From a virus, in IMG/VR virus record IMGVR_UViG_3300022916_000105, positions 1-20,051 of that record: 20,051 bases of DNA; one strand, written 5' to 3'. Position 1 is the stretch's first letter. Each line of letters begins with the position of its first letter. The translations under genes were made by a program, and so were the position numbers. The notes under the pieces were generated by a model. It had not been told where the DNA came from, did not search any database, and worked only from the letters and a program-made list of their open reading frames with translations. This document shows, piece after piece, positions 7,062 through 14,303 of this stretch.

Positions 7062-7948
7062 AAGATTTTTGCCTTTAGTTCTTTGATTTGTTGGGGTTTC
7101 ATACTACCCGGATCATTTGTAATAGAAACAATCCAAGCATCAACTCCTCTGAATCCCAATTCAGCTTTTAATTTATTAGCTTGTATGATAGCTTGGGGAT
7201 CAGGATCAAAGACAATAGCAACTCTATCAAAGGTGTCCGCAATAGCTCTTAATTGCCTGTTTGTAAATTCTATTCCAAATGTACAAAATGCTTCTCCTCC
7301 TATTTTCCAAACATCTGTTATTCCTTCTACACATATTCCAGTTTGCGTCCAAGCTTCTTCCTTGCCATAGAGAATATGTTTGTGATGTATCTTTTCCCTG
7401 TGTTTAGGACACGCGAGATACTTTGTAAGGCTTCTGTTGGTAATATCCCTTGTTTGAAAGGTAACTCGTTGCCCTTGCCAGTATACGGGTGCCAGAATCC
7501 TATGTCCATAATGTATCTTATCTAACAAGCTAATTGGACCAGTACCCATAACATCCCAATAGTGAATTAGCTCCTCTGGGTCAAATCCTCTTTTTGTCAA
7601 ATAGGTTTTATGCTTTTTCTCTAATGGTCCAACATTACTAGGAAGTTTGAAAAGTTCTTGTTTGGGCTTGTGTACTTTAATTTTACTTGTTAGGAGTTCA
7701 TATGGTTTTATTATTCCATAGGCTTCCTGTTCTGATATATTCATCATCTTAGCAATTGTACCAACAATAGGATGCCAACCACATCTCCAGCAATAATAAT
7801 ATCCTTGGTCAGCTTCAAATCCAAGATGCATACCTGTATTCCCAGAACAATAAGGGCAAGGAGTATTGACCCAGCCGGGCCGACAATGTTTATGCCCTTC
7901 TGTTAGGAAATGAATACCATGGTTTCGGTACAAAGAGATAATATCCAT
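7058..7948 (-). CDS. DnaG-type DNA primase (zinc ribbon plus TOPRIM)
   Basis: A 296-residue primase that should make RNA primers for phage replication. The N-terminal zinc ribbon is C31-P-Y-C34 and C53-W-R-C56, as in CHC2-type primases. The TOPRIM core shows GICVEGITD near 204-212 with the catalytic glutamate at 208 and VFDPD near 246-250 with the metal-binding aspartates. Residues 118-135 (TKRGFDPEELIHYW) match the segment between zinc ribbon and TOPRIM in DnaG-like enzymes. It is about half the size of bacterial DnaG and has no separate helicase-binding domain visible. Its start shares one base with the stop of the 51-residue gene (TAATG). Confidence 0.9.
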   Translation of the reverse strand: MDIISLYRNHGIHFLTEGHKHCRPGWVNTPCPYCSGNTGMHLGFEADQGYYYCWRCGWHPIVGTIAKMMNISEQEAYGIIKPYELLTSKIKVHKPKQELFKLPSNVGPLEKKHKTYLTKRGFDPEELIHYWDVMGTGPISLLDKIHYGHRILAPVYWQGQRVTFQTRDITNRSLTKYLACPKHREKIHHKHILYGKEEAWTQTGICVEGITDVWKIGGEAFCTFGIEFTNRQLRAIADTFDRVAIVFDPDPQAIIQANKLKAELGFRGVDAWIVSITNDPGSMKPQQIKELKAKIL

Positions 7949-8103
7949 TACAAATCTTTTTCAGGAATGATTTTGTAATCCCCATGGAGTGTTCCACATT
8001 CTGAACAATATATAAAATACGTATTCCCATAGGTTAAAAGCACTTGACGGTATCTTAAAGTCACCCCACAGCACTTTGATTTTAGTTTAATGTTACTTGC
8101 CAT
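7948..8103 (-). CDS. Small Cys-rich protein, 51 aa
   Basis: A 51-codon frame from ATG 8103 to TAA, sharing one base with the primase start (TAATG). It begins MASNIKLKSKCCGVTLRY and has CSECG near residues 33-37, so CC and CxxC pairs could hold one zinc ion. The segment between them alternates like a beta-hairpin (RQVLLTYGNTYFIYC). The stop-start coupling at one end and the 11-base overlap with the 49-residue gene at the other support expression. Function unknown. Confidence 0.65.
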   Translation of the reverse strand: MASNIKLKSKCCGVTLRYRQVLLTYGNTYFIYCSECGTLHGDYKIIPEKDL

Positions 8104-8242
8104 CTTTTCTTCCATTTAGATAAGCTACACGATCAGCAGCATCTGTACTATTTGAATGATCACTATCTGTATGCCATTTTCCATCAGGAGCGTAAAAGCC
8201 AACAGTAAATAAATTTGGTTCACTTCTTATATACACCCACAT
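8093..8242 (-). CDS. Small conserved protein, 49 aa
   Basis: The frame starts at ATG 8242, one base after the stop of the upstream gene, and ends inside the start of the 51-residue gene. It encodes MWVYIRSEPNLFTVGFYAPDG, then KWHTDSDHSNSTDAADRVAYLNG. I recall short hypothetical proteins with this FTVGFY-DPDGKWH-SDH-AA-RV-YLNGG pattern in many bacteria and phages, apparently a mini beta-sheet domain, but with no known function. A GGAGG occurs 9 bases before the start; it lies inside the upstream coding end, so it may be chance. Confidence 0.72.
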   Translation of the reverse strand: MWVYIRSEPNLFTVGFYAPDGKWHTDSDHSNSTDAADRVAYLNGRKDGK

Positions 8243-8243
8243 T

Positions 8244-8468
8244 TTAGTTTCCTCCTTTTGCTTTTAAAATCCTTTTGCGATAAGCTTTGTAATTAACTAG
8301 ATCACTTGGGTGTGTACCATATCCTTTAGCAATCATATTTTTAGCTACTGATTTGGAAACCTTATGGGTGTCCATCATTAGTTGTATTTTTTCAAGATTC
8401 TTTTCAAGTATTTTTCTTTTCTTCTTAGCTTGGTTTTTCAGATGTTGTTCTGGTGTTAGAGTTTTCAT
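8244..8468 (-). CDS. Small basic protein, 74 aa
   Basis: I do not recognise this protein. The N-terminal half is a lysine-rich helix (EQHLKNQAKKKRKILEKNLEKIQLMMD). The C-terminal half has HKVSKSVAKNMIAKGYGTHP, which could be a small helix-turn-helix, then YKAYRKRILKAKGG. The strong positive charge suggests nucleic acid binding, which is only inference. It overlaps the 58-residue gene upstream by 4 bases (ATGA). Confidence 0.7.
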   Translation of the reverse strand: MKTLTPEQHLKNQAKKKRKILEKNLEKIQLMMDTHKVSKSVAKNMIAKGYGTHPSDLVNYKAYRKRILKAKGGN

Positions 8469-8641
8469 AATATTTGTTTTATTGTTTCGTGAATAATTAC
8501 ATGATGGAAATCCCCATCATAATTGGAATTCATTTCATTTGTTACAGTCATGTCAGCGTAGATACTGTCTTCAGCTTCCACTAGTCGCCAAACAGGATGA
8601 TCCGTGTCCTTATTTGTTATTATTTGTGCTAGAAATAACAT
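8465..8641 (-). CDS. Small hypothetical protein, 58 aa
   Basis: The frame starts at ATG 8641, whose A is the last base of the preceding gene's stop (TGATG), and ends in an ATGA overlap with the next start. It encodes MLFLAQIITNKDTDHPVWRLVEAED followed by SIYADMTVTNEMN and ends HHVIIHETIKQIL. The product looks like a compact mixed alpha/beta fold with many acidic residues. Exact stop-start coupling on both sides is strong evidence that it is translated. No family recognised. Confidence 0.68.
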   Translation of the reverse strand: MLFLAQIITNKDTDHPVWRLVEAEDSIYADMTVTNEMNSNYDGDFHHVIIHETIKQIL

Positions 8642-8865
8642 CAGCTTCCTATTTGGGTGTTATGAGATTTCTTTTCAGCTACCATTTCCTTTTTAGCTTG
8701 TTCAGGAATAGGAACAGGAGTTTGTGAGGCAACTTCTTCACTTGCGTGGGATAATTTAGCCATCAAATCCGTCATGGGTGTCCATCTATTAGAAGAGGCA
8801 TAATCATGGTTTGCTTTTTTGCTTTGCTTCTTCCTTCTTTTGATTCTGGTTTTACTTTTTGCCAT
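8641..8865 (-). CDS. Small basic/low-complexity protein, 74 aa
   Basis: The N-terminus is extremely basic (MAKSKTRIKRRKKQSKK), followed by a serine-, proline- and glutamate-containing tail without hydrophobic core, so the protein is probably disordered. It could bind nucleic acid. No family recognised. ATG at 8865 follows ACTTAAAAACTTAAACC, a variant of the AAAACTC leader. TATAAT also occurs on this strand at about 8891-8886, but no matching -35 is seen. Confidence 0.65.
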   Translation of the reverse strand: MAKSKTRIKRRKKQSKKANHDYASSNRWTPMTDLMAKLSHASEEVASQTPVPIPEQAKKEMVAEKKSHNTQIGS

Positions 8866-8896
8866 GGTTTAAGTTTTTAAGTATTATACAATAGTT

Positions 8897-9388
8897 TTAG
8901 TTTTCATTTAGGGTTGTTTTTAATTCACCTAGTGTTTTCCAAATAACACTCCAGCTCCATCCTTTTCCCCGTAGCTCTTGTACAATTTGTCCTCTCGCTA
9001 ATTTAGGGGATTTGTCAAGATAATTATATGGATCAGCTAGCACCATAGATGCTACTTGTTTTGCTTGATCCCCAAGCTCTTCCCAAACCTCAAAAAACAG
9101 ATTGGGTAGCACATAAGGTTCATTACTATAAGTGTGGCTGGCATCATCATCACAATCCTCATATTCTAAGGAGTCATATGTGTATCTCTTCTCTCTGGTT
9201 AGCACATTACATAATCGTCCTGACATTCCATTCCATACATAACTTGATAGGCTTCCTTTATCTGGGTCATATGTTTCTAATGCTTCATAATAAGCAACAG
9301 AAGCTTCACCAAATAGCTCATCAAAGTCCATTCCACTGTTCATGAAATATTGCCAAGTGATTTTACGGATTAGATTTATGTTATCCAT
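8897..9388 (-). CDS. Phage RNA polymerase sigma factor-like protein (region 2)
   Basis: Of 163 residues, the first 65 match sigma-70 region 2. FDELFGEASVAYYEALETYDPDKG (residues about 22-45) is the region 2.1 pattern, followed by SSYVWNGMSGRL for region 2.2, the contact with the beta-prime clamp helices. Region 2.3/2.4 is weak; an acidic stretch YEDCDDDASHTYSNE follows. The C-terminal RGQIVQELRGKGWSWSVIWKTL could be a reduced helix-turn-helix in place of region 4. It may direct host RNA polymerase to phage middle or late promoters, or act as an anti-termination or appropriation factor. It begins 3 bases after the SNF2 helicase stop. Confidence 0.75.
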   Translation of the reverse strand: MDNINLIRKITWQYFMNSGMDFDELFGEASVAYYEALETYDPDKGSLSSYVWNGMSGRLCNVLTREKRYTYDSLEYEDCDDDASHTYSNEPYVLPNLFFEVWEELGDQAKQVASMVLADPYNYLDKSPKLARGQIVQELRGKGWSWSVIWKTLGELKTTLNEN

Positions 9389-9391
9389 TTC

Positions 9392-11416
9392 TTAATAATT
9401 ATTTAATAGTTCAGTTAATAAAGATTCAGTTTCAGTTATTTTTCCATCCAGTACACTATCCAGCACCCTTCTCTTTGAATCAAGAAGTCTTGCTATTTTT
9501 TCTTCGATTGTATTATAAGCTAGTAAATAATGGATGTGGACGCAATTCTTTTGCCCTATTCTATGAGCCCGGTCCTCTGCCTGAGTTAGATCACCCGGAG
9601 TCCAAGGCAATTCTATAAAAGCAACATTACTAGAGGAAGTCAAAGTGAGTCCGACTCCAGCCGCCTTAATGTTTCCTATGAACAACCTAATTTCATCAGA
9701 GTTTTGAAATCTATCTACAGCCATATGCCTCTTATCCATTCCCACACTTCCATCTATCTTGACAGCTAGGTTTTTGAACTTCTCCATCAGGGCATCAATA
9801 ACAAATTTATGGTTAGCAAACAGGATAAGTTTTTCACCACTTTCTAAGAAGTTTTCAACCCAGTTAATAACTTCATTCAATTTACCTTTAACAGCCAATT
9901 GTTTTAGCACTTCTATTTCAGCAAGGGCTTGGGCATTACTAGCTTTCTCAGCCGCGGCACTTCCTCTATTAACTTTCATCCAGTTTATAAAGTTTGACTC
10001 AGCTTCTTGGTATTCTTTTAGATTGTCCAAATCAATAGGCGTGAAAGTTCTAATTTTATCAGGAAGCTCCTTCAGTACATCTTTCTTTAATCTCCGAATC
10101 ATAATTGACTCAGAAAGCTTTTGATGGAGTTCAGTTGTATTAGTTGCTCCAGAGAAGTCCCAGCCATATCCATTGTATTTAGCACCACAATATCTTTTAG
10201 CATAAGTCCAATAATCAGGAGCTACCGTATCATCAATTATCTTAATAGCATTAAATATTTCAATTGGTCTGTTTACTATTGGTGTTCCAGATAAAGCTAT
10301 GAAGTGGGGTACACCTTTAGATAGGAGTTTGATTGCCTTTGTTCTTTTAGCTTTGTTGTTCTTAAAGTAGTGACACTCATCAGATATAATTACTTGGAAT
10401 CTATAAGCCCGAAGAGCTTCCATCCAATAAGAAAGAATATCATAGTTAATGATAATAATATCACCAACCAGAGGAGTAGGTGTTTGGCCAGATAGTATTT
10501 GAATACATCTGTAATCAATTGTTTCTTGAATTTCCTTTTCCCAGTTCAGTTTTAAAGATGCAGGGCATATAATCAACACAGGTCTTTTTTCAGGATGTAG
10601 TTGGAGATAAGCTAATGATTGAATAGTTTTACCCAATCCCATTTCATCTCCTACCAAAGCCCTCCCATCCTTCTTATCTATGAAACTGACTCCTATTTTC
10701 TGGAATGGAAATAAAGTTTTTTTAAGTCCTTTGACCTCCACTTCTTTTAGGTCTTGTTTTTTGATAGTAGATTTTAGAAGATGATCCATCAATACTTGCT
10801 CCAATTCAAATCCCCATCCTGATAGCTTTCCAATAGCTTCTATGGATACAGGGCTTGTCCAATACTTTCCATCGGATACATATCTTCGTCCCGGTAGGGT
10901 TTTAATGTTAGTAATATCATCATGGTTAAAAGGAAAAGAGATTTTAATCAATTTAGTACTGGGAGTGGGTTTGATCAATATTGCCCTTCTTAGAGCTACT
11001 GTTTTTGGTTTCATTTCTTCTTCTTTACTTTTTAACATTAAGTGGTCCTGAGGAGCTTGTACAATTTCTTCAGAAGCTTCTTTTGTTTTGATTACACTTT
11101 TAGGAAGCCACTGATCAATTTTAATTTCCTTTACAGCACTTTTAAGTCTTTCAATATTGGCTTCTGTATAACCTCCTATTGCTTTCCAATCATGGAAGTG
11201 TCCTCCACATTCAGGTCCAATTCCTAATATAACACTAACAGGGTGCGTCAGAGTCCTTCCACATACGCAACAAATTCCTGTTTTAGTAGTTTGGGTGGTT
11301 CCTTGGCCATATATATATACAGCTCTTTCAGTTTCTTTTAAAACAATCCCAGCAAACCACATAGGGATTTTATTATGACGGGCAAAGCCGTTTTTAATTT
11401 CAAATAAAGTTGTCAT
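9392..11416 (-). CDS. SNF2-family DNA helicase/translocase with N-terminal zinc motif
   Basis: A 674-residue superfamily 2 ATPase. Residues 49-70 contain CCVC...GPEC, a probable zinc-binding module of the kind found N-terminally in phage SNF2 proteins. Residues about 155-205 (FPFNHDD...GRRYVSDGKYWTSPV) resemble the HARP-like substrate module of annealing helicases. The motor has Walker A DEMGLGKT (257-264), motif Ia ICPASLKLNW, DECH (346-349), motif III ALSGTP and motif VI AEDRAHRIGQ (613-622), all intact. Such enzymes use ATP to translocate on double-stranded DNA; HARP-type members regress forks or anneal strands, so a role in replication or recombination is likely. ATG 11416 carries the AAAACTC leader and lies 29 bases beyond the T-run of an apparent terminator hairpin. 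Confidence 0.9.
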   Translation of the reverse strand: MTTLFEIKNGFARHNKIPMWFAGIVLKETERAVYIYGQGTTQTTKTGICCVCGRTLTHPVSVILGIGPECGGHFHDWKAIGGYTEANIERLKSAVKEIKIDQWLPKSVIKTKEASEEIVQAPQDHLMLKSKEEEMKPKTVALRRAILIKPTPSTKLIKISFPFNHDDITNIKTLPGRRYVSDGKYWTSPVSIEAIGKLSGWGFELEQVLMDHLLKSTIKKQDLKEVEVKGLKKTLFPFQKIGVSFIDKKDGRALVGDEMGLGKTIQSLAYLQLHPEKRPVLIICPASLKLNWEKEIQETIDYRCIQILSGQTPTPLVGDIIIINYDILSYWMEALRAYRFQVIISDECHYFKNNKAKRTKAIKLLSKGVPHFIALSGTPIVNRPIEIFNAIKIIDDTVAPDYWTYAKRYCGAKYNGYGWDFSGATNTTELHQKLSESIMIRRLKKDVLKELPDKIRTFTPIDLDNLKEYQEAESNFINWMKVNRGSAAAEKASNAQALAEIEVLKQLAVKGKLNEVINWVENFLESGEKLILFANHKFVIDALMEKFKNLAVKIDGSVGMDKRHMAVDRFQNSDEIRLFIGNIKAAGVGLTLTSSSNVAFIELPWTPGDLTQAEDRAHRIGQKNCVHIHYLLAYNTIEEKIARLLDSKRRVLDSVLDGKITETESLLTELLNNY

Positions 11417-11445
11417 GATTTTGAGTTTTAAGTTTTGGAGCTTTT

Positions 11446-11485
11446 AAAAAAGGATGCCCTGAGGGATTGCCCTCAGGATACATCC
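11446..11485 (-). terminator. Intrinsic terminator or attenuator-like hairpin upstream of the SNF2 gene
   Basis: On the minus strand GGATG pairs with CATCC (11485-11481 with 11456-11452). Inside it CCTGAGGG pairs perfectly with CCCTCAGG (11477-11470 with 11465-11458) around a CAAT loop. Six T residues (11451-11446) follow directly. This is a textbook rho-independent terminator for transcripts from the 11522-12013 gene. Only 29 bases separate the T-run from the SNF2 start, too few for a conventional promoter, so partial read-through, attenuation or RNA processing is likely. Confidence 0.8.
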
Positions 11486-11521
11486 CACATACAGAATAAA
11501 AACTCACTAAAATCCTGAATG

Positions 11522-12013
11522 TTATTTCTTCTTCCTCCTGACAATAGGAGCTTCCTCAAATGTTTCAATATTTCTTTGGAGGGCTTCTGCTTCAACAATG
11601 TTTTGAACTTCCTCTTCCTCCATCTTTAGAGTGCTAGCAATAATGTTCCGTATTTTTGCCCTTCTTTCATCCGACCTTTCAGCAAACTCTACATCACGCA
11701 AAGACTCTGATTGTAAAAATAGATAGGAATGTATCAGTTGATTGATTAGGAGTGGGCTATGGCACATTAGTCTTGCCGTTGCTGCATCTGTTTCATCATC
11801 CCACGCAACATCAAGATTATTTTTGTGCATTGCTTCTCTAAGATATTTGGTGGTACATTCAGCAATAGGAATATACCCAAAATCAGCAGTGTGTACTTTT
11901 ATGATAGGTTTATGCAGAATAGAGTCTGGATCAAATACCCATTTACCTTTTAGCCAATTCTTATTAAAAGAGTTCAACCAATTTCTTTTTGATGCTTTCT
12001 TTTTTCTTTTCAT
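11522..12013 (-). CDS. Hypothetical protein, 163 aa, basic at both ends
   Basis: I do not recognise this protein. It starts MKRKKKASKRNW and ends VRRKKK. The middle contains KPIIKVHTADFGYIPIAECTTKYLREAMHKNNLDV in pieces suggesting an alpha/beta domain, then ETDAATARLMCHSPLLINQLI and long acidic helices (KMEEEEVQNIVEAEALQRNIE). ATG 12013 follows TAAAAACTCTAATC, a clear copy of the leader motif whose T-run side overlaps the stop of the 12025-12318 gene. It is the last gene before the terminator-like hairpin. Confidence 0.75.
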   Translation of the reverse strand: MKRKKKASKRNWLNSFNKNWLKGKWVFDPDSILHKPIIKVHTADFGYIPIAECTTKYLREAMHKNNLDVAWDDETDAATARLMCHSPLLINQLIHSYLFLQSESLRDVEFAERSDERRAKIRNIIASTLKMEEEEVQNIVEAEALQRNIETFEEAPIVRRKKK

Positions 12014-12024
12014 GATTAGAGTTT

Positions 12025-12318
12025 TTATTTTAATGAATAAATTTTGTTAATTTCTTTAGCAAATATTTCAAAGGAGGGCTTCCGTGGGTAGATAGTTCTA
12101 CGGCCCATGGCTTTAAGCTCCTTATGTCTTTTGAGCTTTCTTTGCCAATCCATATATAGGGTTTCATAAACAGCCATTTGGTAAGCCCTATGAATCGAAA
12201 CATGATACATCGTCCTCCTTCCTTTTCTCCTAAAAGAAATGGTGCCCTCTGGATTAAGGATTACAATTCGCCCATCCAGAGTTTCACGAGTTACTTTCTT
12301 AGTCAATTTGGTAGGCAT
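12025..12318 (-). CDS. Hypothetical protein, 97 aa, very basic
   Basis: The first half (VTRETLDGRIVILNPEGTISFRRKGRR in parts) reads as a small beta-sheet. The second half is a long basic helix (AYQMAVYETLYMDWQRKLKRHKELK). I recall short phage and bacterial hypotheticals of the same design (a sheet with RRKGTR-like turn, then a helical YxxAFxxAV segment) with no assigned role. Its leader TTTAAAAGTT lacks the CTC core that its neighbours carry. Confidence 0.72.
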   Translation of the reverse strand: MPTKLTKKVTRETLDGRIVILNPEGTISFRRKGRRTMYHVSIHRAYQMAVYETLYMDWQRKLKRHKELKAMGRRTIYPRKPSFEIFAKEINKIYSLK

Positions 12319-12323
12319 AACTT

Positions 12324-12539
12324 TTAAATAAATATGTTTTCAATTGACACCTGAACATTTCTTCTAAGGTGTTTTAAATAGATTGTACCGCACGCTAAGT
12401 TCTTGTGCCAGCTACTAACTGTCCCAACATCTCCTTTTTTAACCTTACTGGCTAACAAGGTTGGGTTGTCTTTAGCATTTCTGATTATTACATTAAGTCC
12501 TAACATCGTTTTGATTTCTTCAATAGTTTTAGTTTTCAT
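12324..12539 (-). CDS. Small beta-rich protein, 71 aa
   Basis: No family is recognised with confidence. After a short N-terminal helix (EEIKTMLG), alternating hydrophobic residues with KKGDVGTVSSW and a final VQVSIENIF suggest an SH3-like or KOW-like barrel, a shape often used for binding nucleic acid or protein. ATG 12539 follows GTTAAAAACTCAAAATT, one of the best copies of the leader motif, which overlaps the stop of the 12552-12977 gene. Confidence 0.7.
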   Translation of the reverse strand: MKTKTIEEIKTMLGLNVIIRNAKDNPTLLASKVKKGDVGTVSSWHKNLACGTIYLKHLRRNVQVSIENIFI

Positions 12540-12551
12540 AATTTTGAGTTT

Positions 12552-12977
12552 TTAACAGTTATAAATTATTTCATTTTGCTCTTGGTCATATACTTTTCCA
12601 TCTGGAGTTCTGAAACACCATTCATTAGGTTTGTTTTCAGAATTAAACCAAACACTCATCATTTCTCCTCCATTACTTCCTCCACTTATATGCTTCCAAC
12701 TTATATTGACAGTAAACCAAACTCCAAATCTATCATTTTCTTCATCATAATTTAAAGATGAACTAAAAGTATTTATTTGTACATTTTTAAAAATTGAAGC
12801 AAATATTCCAGAGGTTTTAACAAGGTTGTCAAAAGATTGAATCTCAATGTATTGATCTCCATTTCTTCTTTTTTCCAAGGTGGTTATAAGTTTAGGAGTA
12901 AAACCGATTAAATTAGCAATCATCTTTTCAACATAGCTAAAATCTAATGATTCAAAATAGTTCTGATAATTTTTCAT
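12552..12977 (-). CDS. Hypothetical protein, 141 aa
   Basis: I do not recognise this protein. It looks like a single alpha+beta domain: an N-terminal helix (FSYVEKMIANLIG), then strands IQINTFSSSLNY-like and RFGVWFTVNISWKHISGG, and a C-terminal hairpin EWCFRTPDGKVYD ending IIYNC. There is no membrane segment or signal peptide. The leader TTAAAAACTCAAATT precedes ATG 12977. Confidence 0.72.
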   Translation of the reverse strand: MKNYQNYFESLDFSYVEKMIANLIGFTPKLITTLEKRRNGDQYIEIQSFDNLVKTSGIFASIFKNVQINTFSSSLNYDEENDRFGVWFTVNISWKHISGGSNGGEMMSVWFNSENKPNEWCFRTPDGKVYDQEQNEIIYNC

Positions 12978-13009
12978 AATTTGAGTTTTTAATAATTTGA
13001 TTAAGTAAT

Positions 13010-13273
13010 TTATATGTGCGAAGCTAATCCGTAGCCACCAGCAGGATCAATTTCATCATCCAATACATAGGCTTCTTTAACTTCAGGTGAAAAAACAGCT
13101 ATGTCCCAAGCTTCACTAACAAGGTCTTGGATGTCAATAGCTTCTTGATTGTTGAGTCTATATTCTATATAAGCTCTGGTTGATAAAATTGTTCTTGATG
13201 CTAAAAATACTAAAAGCCTTAAATCTGTAAAAGAGGGCTTTGGGCAGTTGATAATTAAAAATGAGTTTTCCAT
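13010..13273 (-). CDS. Hypothetical protein, 87 aa
   Basis: The start is placed at ATG 13273 (MENSFLIINCPKP) because it directly follows ACTTAAAACTCAGAATA, a copy of the leader motif. An ATG at 13324 would add 17 residues and overlap the upstream gene, and it has no such leader. The product has a hydrophobic first strand, a helical RLLVFLASRTILSTRAYIEYRL and an acidic C-terminal part (DIQDLVSEAWDIAVF, LDDEIDPAGG). Function unknown. Confidence 0.7.
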   Translation of the reverse strand: MENSFLIINCPKPSFTDLRLLVFLASRTILSTRAYIEYRLNNQEAIDIQDLVSEAWDIAVFSPEVKEAYVLDDEIDPAGGYGLASHI

Positions 13274-13299
13274 TATTCTGAGTTTTAAGTTAATTAAAT

Positions 13300-13722
13300 T
13301 TATGAACAAGCTTCTATATCCCATTGGATTCTTTCCAGAGGAGTTTCACTGCCCCAATCCTTTTGGATCATATTTCTAACATAGGCAATCAATCCAGTTT
13401 CATACTTAGCATTTTCTGCCATATCATAGGCATGCTCTGCTCCACCATTTGAGGCCATTCCCTTAATCCACCTATTGTATTTGGCTTTGGTCCATCTGGC
13501 TTCCTTCTCTAATCTTTTTGCTTCCTTTTCTTCCTCTTCTCTTTGAATCCTTCTTTCTACAGCTTGGGCTTCTTTATTTATAAGCTCAATAATAGTAGGT
13601 GTTTCTAATTTCAGCATGTAGTTGAAATCTGATTCCGACCAGTTAGAATTTCTTTTAACATTCTCCTTGATGGAGTTGTTTTGGGTTTGATAATACTCTT
13701 TTAATAAGTTTAAATTGTTCAT
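13300..13722 (-). CDS. Hypothetical protein, 140 aa, coiled-coil region
   Basis: I do not recognise this protein. Residues about 50-85 form a highly charged helix (QAVERRIQREEEEKEAKRLEKEARW), likely a coiled coil or long single helix. The C-terminal third (GGAEHAYDMAENAKYETGLIAYVRNMI) is helical and less charged. ATG 13722 follows AACTAAAACTCACAATC, a slightly shorter leader copy, and behind that lies the structured element at 13754-13793. Confidence 0.72.
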   Translation of the reverse strand: MNNLNLLKEYYQTQNNSIKENVKRNSNWSESDFNYMLKLETPTIIELINKEAQAVERRIQREEEEKEAKRLEKEARWTKAKYNRWIKGMASNGGAEHAYDMAENAKYETGLIAYVRNMIQKDWGSETPLERIQWDIEACS

Positions 13723-13753
13723 GATTGTGAGTTTTAGTTAATAAAAAGTTTGC

Positions 13754-13793
13754 ACCAGCTCAGGTCTTGAACCTGAGTGACTGCCAGTCTGGT
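13754..13793 (-). other. Compact three-way-junction-like structured element
   Basis: The spacer between the 13795-14028 and 13300-13722 genes can fold completely. Four or five outer pairs (ACCA/G with TGGT) enclose a small hairpin GACT-GGC-AGTC and a strong hairpin CTCAGG-TTCAAGA-CCTGAG on the minus strand. The second hairpin has a 7-base loop starting TTCAA, similar to a tRNA T-arm, but the element is only 40 bases and cannot be a tRNA. The T-run behind it starts 6 bases after the stem, so it is a poor terminator. An RNA processing or protein-binding site is a guess. Confidence 0.5.
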
Positions 13794-13794
13794 T

Positions 13795-14028
13795 TTAACA
13801 ATTATAATTTTCAATGATCCAATCTTCCAACTTCCTTTGATGGTCTGTAGAAAGGTTAACATAAAAGAGTAACATAACAGCATTACTTCCCACTTGGGTA
13901 TAATAGCTTTTGAATTTGGTTCTTAGATGTCCTGCTAATAAAGGACTGTCAAACCATACTTGTTCAATAAAGTCTGGAGTGTAATTGTAACTGAAATAAT
14001 TAAATTTTCTGATAGCTGAGTTTTCCAT
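13795..14028 (-). CDS. Hypothetical protein, 77 aa
   Basis: I do not recognise this protein. It is rich in aromatic residues (NYFSYNYTPDFIEQVWFDSP) and has a central KFKSYYTQVGSNAVMLLFYVNLS, then a helix HQRKLEDWIIENYN. It is probably a small alpha+beta domain. Its leader ATAAAACGCAAAACC is a diverged copy of the motif, with CGC in place of CTC. Confidence 0.68.
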   Translation of the reverse strand: MENSAIRKFNYFSYNYTPDFIEQVWFDSPLLAGHLRTKFKSYYTQVGSNAVMLLFYVNLSTDHQRKLEDWIIENYNC

Positions 14029-14039
14029 GGTTTTGCGTT

Positions 14040-14303
14040 TTATTTGTTTCTTGAATTACTTAATTTCATAAAGTATGATCGCAAATCCATCATACTAAAG
14101 GTGGAGTGGCATCTGACATTAACAAATTTAGCTAATGTTTTAACTTCATCATCTGTTAAGTTTTTGTAATAATCTCTTTTCCGTATCAGTACAGATGACT
14201 TAACTATACTTGATTGAGGAACACTGTCTGTATTCCTGTTAATTACTTTAAAGGATTTTGCACCCATTCCAAGATATGGATCAGTTGTTTTTGAATTTTT
14301 CAT
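14040..14303 (-). CDS. Hypothetical protein, 87 aa
   Basis: No family recognised. The N-terminal 45 residues (TDPYLGMGAKSFKVINRNT) look extended and polar. The C-terminal part has YYKNLTDDEVKTLAKFVNV, a short helix with DDEV, and FSMMDLRSYFMKLS. The leader TTTAAAAACTCAATATT precedes ATG 14303. Confidence 0.68.
   Translation of the reverse strand: MKNSKTTDPYLGMGAKSFKVINRNTDSVPQSSIVKSSVLIRKRDYYKNLTDDEVKTLAKFVNVRCHSTFSMMDLRSYFMKLSNSRNK

Noticed and set aside
8871-8891. Host-type TATAAT promoter on the minus strand upstream of the gene starting at 8865
   Set aside because: There is no -35 partner, and the suspected host uses a different -7 consensus; a TATAAT in AT-rich DNA is expected by chance.
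12540-12555. PreQ1-type riboswitch tail, because of the A-rich run ending in ACT before the start codon
   Set aside because: Most copies have no upstream stem-loop with the C-rich loop that the fold needs, so the A-rich motif alone does not indicate a riboswitch.
13274-13324. N-terminal extension of the 13010-13273 gene from ATG 13324
   Set aside because: It overlaps the upstream gene and encodes an odd N-terminus, while ATG 13273 directly follows the conserved leader motif.
13754-13793. tRNA gene, because of the GGTTCAA stem-loop
   Set aside because: The foldable unit is only 40 bases, with no D-arm, anticodon arm or 7-bp acceptor stem, and the loop departs from the T-loop consensus.
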